Assembly: GCA_900554685.1 (NCBI GenBank)
Contig: USIG01000106.1
Coordinates: 1-5,968, forward strand
Reading direction: 5' to 3'
Source of the DNA: an uncultured Cryptobacterium sp.
GTDB taxonomy: Bacteria; Actinomycetota; Coriobacteriia; Coriobacteriales; Eggerthellaceae
DNA length: 5,968 bases
Position 1 is the first letter of the stretch. Each line of letters starts with the position of its first letter. The position numbers and the translations under genes are program-made. Under the pieces are notes generated by a model that was given only the letters and a program-made list of their open reading frames with translations, searched no databases and was not told the DNA's origin. This document shows positions 4,364-5,968 of the stretch, piece after piece.

Positions 4364-5794
4364 TTAAAGCTCCTTTTTTGAGGCGTCGTCAGTAGTTTCC
4401 GAAGAGCTTGAGACCTCATCTTCCCGAGTAGAGGGCGTCGTTTCAGGAAGCGTCGTTTCAGGAGATGTCATTTCAGAAGACGCTGTTTCGAGGGATACTG
4501 TTTTAGCGGCTGTTACTTCAGGAACCGCTGTATCAGGAGTTGCTGCTGTTACTTCCTCAACAACCACATTCGACAGCTCTGCGGGTTCAACCTCTATTAC
4601 GGGAGGCTGAGATAGCTGCTCTTCTTGGTTGGAGAAGTCGCCCTGACTAAAATCACCCTGACTAGATTGCTGAACCTTGACCGCTTGTCCTTCTTGGCTT
4701 GACTGGTGCGGTTGCTGAACCTGCCCTGCCTGATTTGGCTGGAATAGTTGTTGGACTTGGTCTGCCAGGTATGGTTGTTGAGCTTGTCCTTCCTGATAGG
4801 ATTTTTGAGTTTGACCCGTCGGTCCTGCCTGATAGGGCTGCTGAGCTTGATAGGGCTGAGTTGTCTGATAAGGCTGCTGAGCACTCTGGTATGGTTGCTG
4901 GGCCTGTCCTGCCTGATAGGGCTGCCCCGCCTGATATGCCTGGTAGTGCTGTTGTGCCTGTTTTGCCTGTTCAAGCTCAAACGGCATCGGATCTTCCTGA
5001 CCGCCCCACAAATTAACCTGGAACTGTCGAGTCCAATAACCAAGCGCACGAGATATAAGAGCAGCAATAAACACCGAAACAAAAACTGCTGCAATGCAAA
5101 GCAAAAGAATAAGGGCAAGAACGATCAAAATCCCTACCACTGCCGCCTGCGGTCCATCTGCCTGAAAAACTGCAATAAAAATAGCCATAAACGCAACTAC
5201 AAGCATGGTAATGATGAAGGTAGCTATTCCTACAACACAACCGCAAATTATCGACATACCGAATATGCGCAAAAGGCCCGTGAAATCGTAGCGCATCATA
5301 GCCCATATTTTGCCAATTTGAAAACCAGAAGAAAGGGTGCCATACAGGGCGCATCGCATAGCGCCTACCCAATAGAAAAATACCACGGCAAAAGTAAGAA
5401 CAAGTCCTGCGAGTGAGAAAATAAGTCCCATAAGCAACGCGCCCACTCCCAGCGAAGCGTCCGAAACAGAAACAAATCCCACAAACGAAACGCCTGTCAG
5501 AATGCTTGTTACCATAGCAAACACTCCGGGTACCAAGGAGAAGACAACACCGATTACCAAAATAAAGAAGCCACGCTTATAAAGGTTTCCATCCTCATTA
5601 CCGAAGATACGATCCGGCATTGGGCGGTGAACATTCCATGCAATATCGCGCGCCCAGCCATAGAGATAACCATACGTAACAAGTACGCCAAAAATAGGAA
5701 TAAAGTTCAAAAGGCCCATTCGCAAAATTTTAGAAAACCATCCGGGCGATTTCGTAATGTCACCCCATGCAGCAGAAAAGTAACCTTTTTCCAT
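4364..5794 (-). CDS. DUF4013-type multi-pass membrane protein with Gln-rich repetitive C-terminal tail
   Basis: This 476-residue protein has two very different halves. Residues 1-260 form an integral membrane domain with roughly six hydrophobic segments (about 28-47, 75-98, 115-145, 178-210, 216-247; the third and fourth may each be double). The opening resembles DUF4013 (GWFSKILRMGLLNFIPIFG), a family of unknown function, and there is no cleavable signal peptide. Residues about 276-380 are a low-complexity tract with recurring QPYQ, AGQ and QQPYQ words. Residues about 398-470 are acidic and rich in Ser, Thr, Pro and Glu, with a 5-residue ETT-like period. The tail probably lies in the cytoplasm or protrudes as a disordered region; topology is not decided. 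The ATG at 5794 has a modest AGG 7 nt upstream. It appears monocistronic: a terminator lies upstream and a 313-base gap downstream. Confidence 0.85.
   Translation of the reverse strand: MEKGYFSAAWGDITKSPGWFSKILRMGLLNFIPIFGVLVTYGYLYGWARDIAWNVHRPMPDRIFGNEDGNLYKRGFFILVIGVVFSLVPGVFAMVTSILTGVSFVGFVSVSDASLGVGALLMGLIFSLAGLVLTFAVVFFYWVGAMRCALYGTLSSGFQIGKIWAMMRYDFTGLLRIFGMSIICGCVVGIATFIITMLVVAFMAIFIAVFQADGPQAAVVGILIVLALILLLCIAAVFVSVFIAALISRALGYWTRQFQVNLWGGQEDPMPFELEQAKQAQQHYQAYQAGQPYQAGQAQQPYQSAQQPYQTTQPYQAQQPYQAGPTGQTQKSYQEGQAQQPYLADQVQQLFQPNQAGQVQQPHQSSQEGQAVKVQQSSQGDFSQGDFSNQEEQLSQPPVIEVEPAELSNVVVEEVTAATPDTAVPEVTAAKTVSLETASSEMTSPETTLPETTPSTREDEVSSSSETTDDASKKEL
4435..4495. repeat. 15-bp tandem repeat in the acidic tail of the DUF4013 gene
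   Basis: GCGTCGTTTCAGGA occurs at 4435-4448 and 4450-4463 with a period of 15 bp. Two decayed units follow (each with a TTTC core). The repeat keeps the reading frame and encodes the ETT-type pentapeptides. Confidence 0.7.
4660..4970. repeat. Degenerate in-frame repeats encoding the Gln/Tyr/Pro tract
   Basis: Recurring words such as CCTGATAGGGCTG and GCTGTTGAGC-like variants encode overlapping QPYQ and AGQAQ motifs. Copies diverge mostly without breaking the frame. The low complexity also creates long spurious open frames on both strands here. Confidence 0.75.
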
Positions 5795-5909
5795 TTCAAA
5801 CCTACTCTCTTTATATCAGTGCTGTTGCCAGCAATAATAACAATCACATCTCAAGGCACTTTACAAATCAGTATATGCGCCCTCGAACCATATCGCATTT
5901 GTCCACTAT
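5795..5909. promoter_or_regulatory. Upstream region of the DUF4013 gene
   Basis: This 115-base region must hold the promoter of the membrane-protein gene if the terminator upstream works. AT-rich -10-like words (TATACT, TATTAT, TATAAA on the minus strand) are present, but none has a matching -35 at 16-18 nt. A 5-bp TGCTG/CAGCA stem with a GCAA loop lies at 5820-5833. No single site can be picked. Confidence 0.3.
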
Positions 5910-5943
5910 AAACAAAAGAAGGGAAGCTTTCGCTTCCCTTCTT
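5910..5943 (-). terminator. Strong intrinsic terminator of the upstream gene
   Basis: A perfect 12-bp stem (5916-5927 with 5932-5943) has, on the minus strand, a GAAA tetraloop closed by C-G. The T-rich tract TTTTGTTT (5910-5917) overlaps the end of the stem. This is a textbook intrinsic terminator for minus-strand transcription entering from beyond the right edge. Confidence 0.9.
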
Positions 5944-5968
5944 AGATGCGTTTCCAATATGAAACAAA
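5942..5968 (-). CDS. Possible 3' end of an upstream gene (partial)
   Basis: One minus-strand frame entering from the right edge reads FVSYWKRI and then TAA (5942-5944). The stop falls at the foot of the strong terminator hairpin. The other two frames run straight through the hairpin, so this is the natural candidate for the end of the gene that the terminator serves. Eight residues are too few to identify it. Confidence 0.3.
   Translation of the reverse strand, partial: FVSYWKRI

Noticed and set aside
4699..5416. Long + strand and alternate minus-strand open frames across the Gln-rich tail and membrane region
   Set aside because: They are shadows of the low-complexity coding repeat. Their translations are biased (Leu/Cys-rich or Arg/Asn-rich), lack ribosome sites and match no domain.

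Overview
The window reads as chromosomal DNA from a moderately AT-rich bacterium, probably a Gram-positive anaerobe. Class Coriobacteriia (Atopobium/Lancefieldella-like) is my best guess, at low confidence. It rests on the style of the single-frame IS150-like transposase, an FMN-type (FabK) rather than FabI-type enoyl reductase, and several purine-rich Shine-Dalgarno sites. No rRNA, tRNA or housekeeping marker is present to settle it. Every gene I can support lies on the minus strand, so transcription runs from high to low coordinates.

Layout, in transcription order from the right edge. A strong intrinsic terminator (5910-5943) closes a gene whose last codons may lie at 5942-5968. A DUF4013-type multi-pass membrane protein follows (4364-5794); it has a long Gln/Tyr/Pro-rich repetitive tail and an acidic Ser/Thr/Glu C-terminus. 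The next 313 bases hold no gene. They contain four exact tandem copies of a 10-bp unit (4231-4270) and a 28-nt near-copy of sequence from inside the following gene. Next come three closely spaced genes: a FabK/nitronate-monooxygenase-family flavoprotein (3112-4050), a cysteine-rich YgbA_NO-family protein (2681-3043) and a beta-class carbonic anhydrase (2073-2621). The gaps between them are 68 and 59 bp with no terminator, so they may be co-transcribed. Past a hairpin and a stretch of degenerate repeats lies a 52-residue single-pass membrane protein (1718-1876) with its own ribosome binding site and a candidate promoter. The left end is an IS3-family (IS150-like) insertion sequence of about 1.5 kb (about 39-1539). 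Its transposase is intact in one frame and keeps a full D-D-35-E triad.

The genes do not add up to a recognisable defence or biosynthetic system. The FabK-like, YgbA and carbonic anhydrase genes could form a small metabolic or stress operon. YgbA-family genes in enterobacteria are controlled by nitric oxide, but no such operator is visible here. The observations most worth a second look are the coding-sequence echo in the leader of the FabK-like gene, the programmed-frameshift signal kept inside an already fused transposase ORF, the 10-bp tandem array whose core recurs near the small membrane gene, and the repeat-rich tail of the membrane protein. I did not find strong evidence for a previously undescribed multi-gene system.
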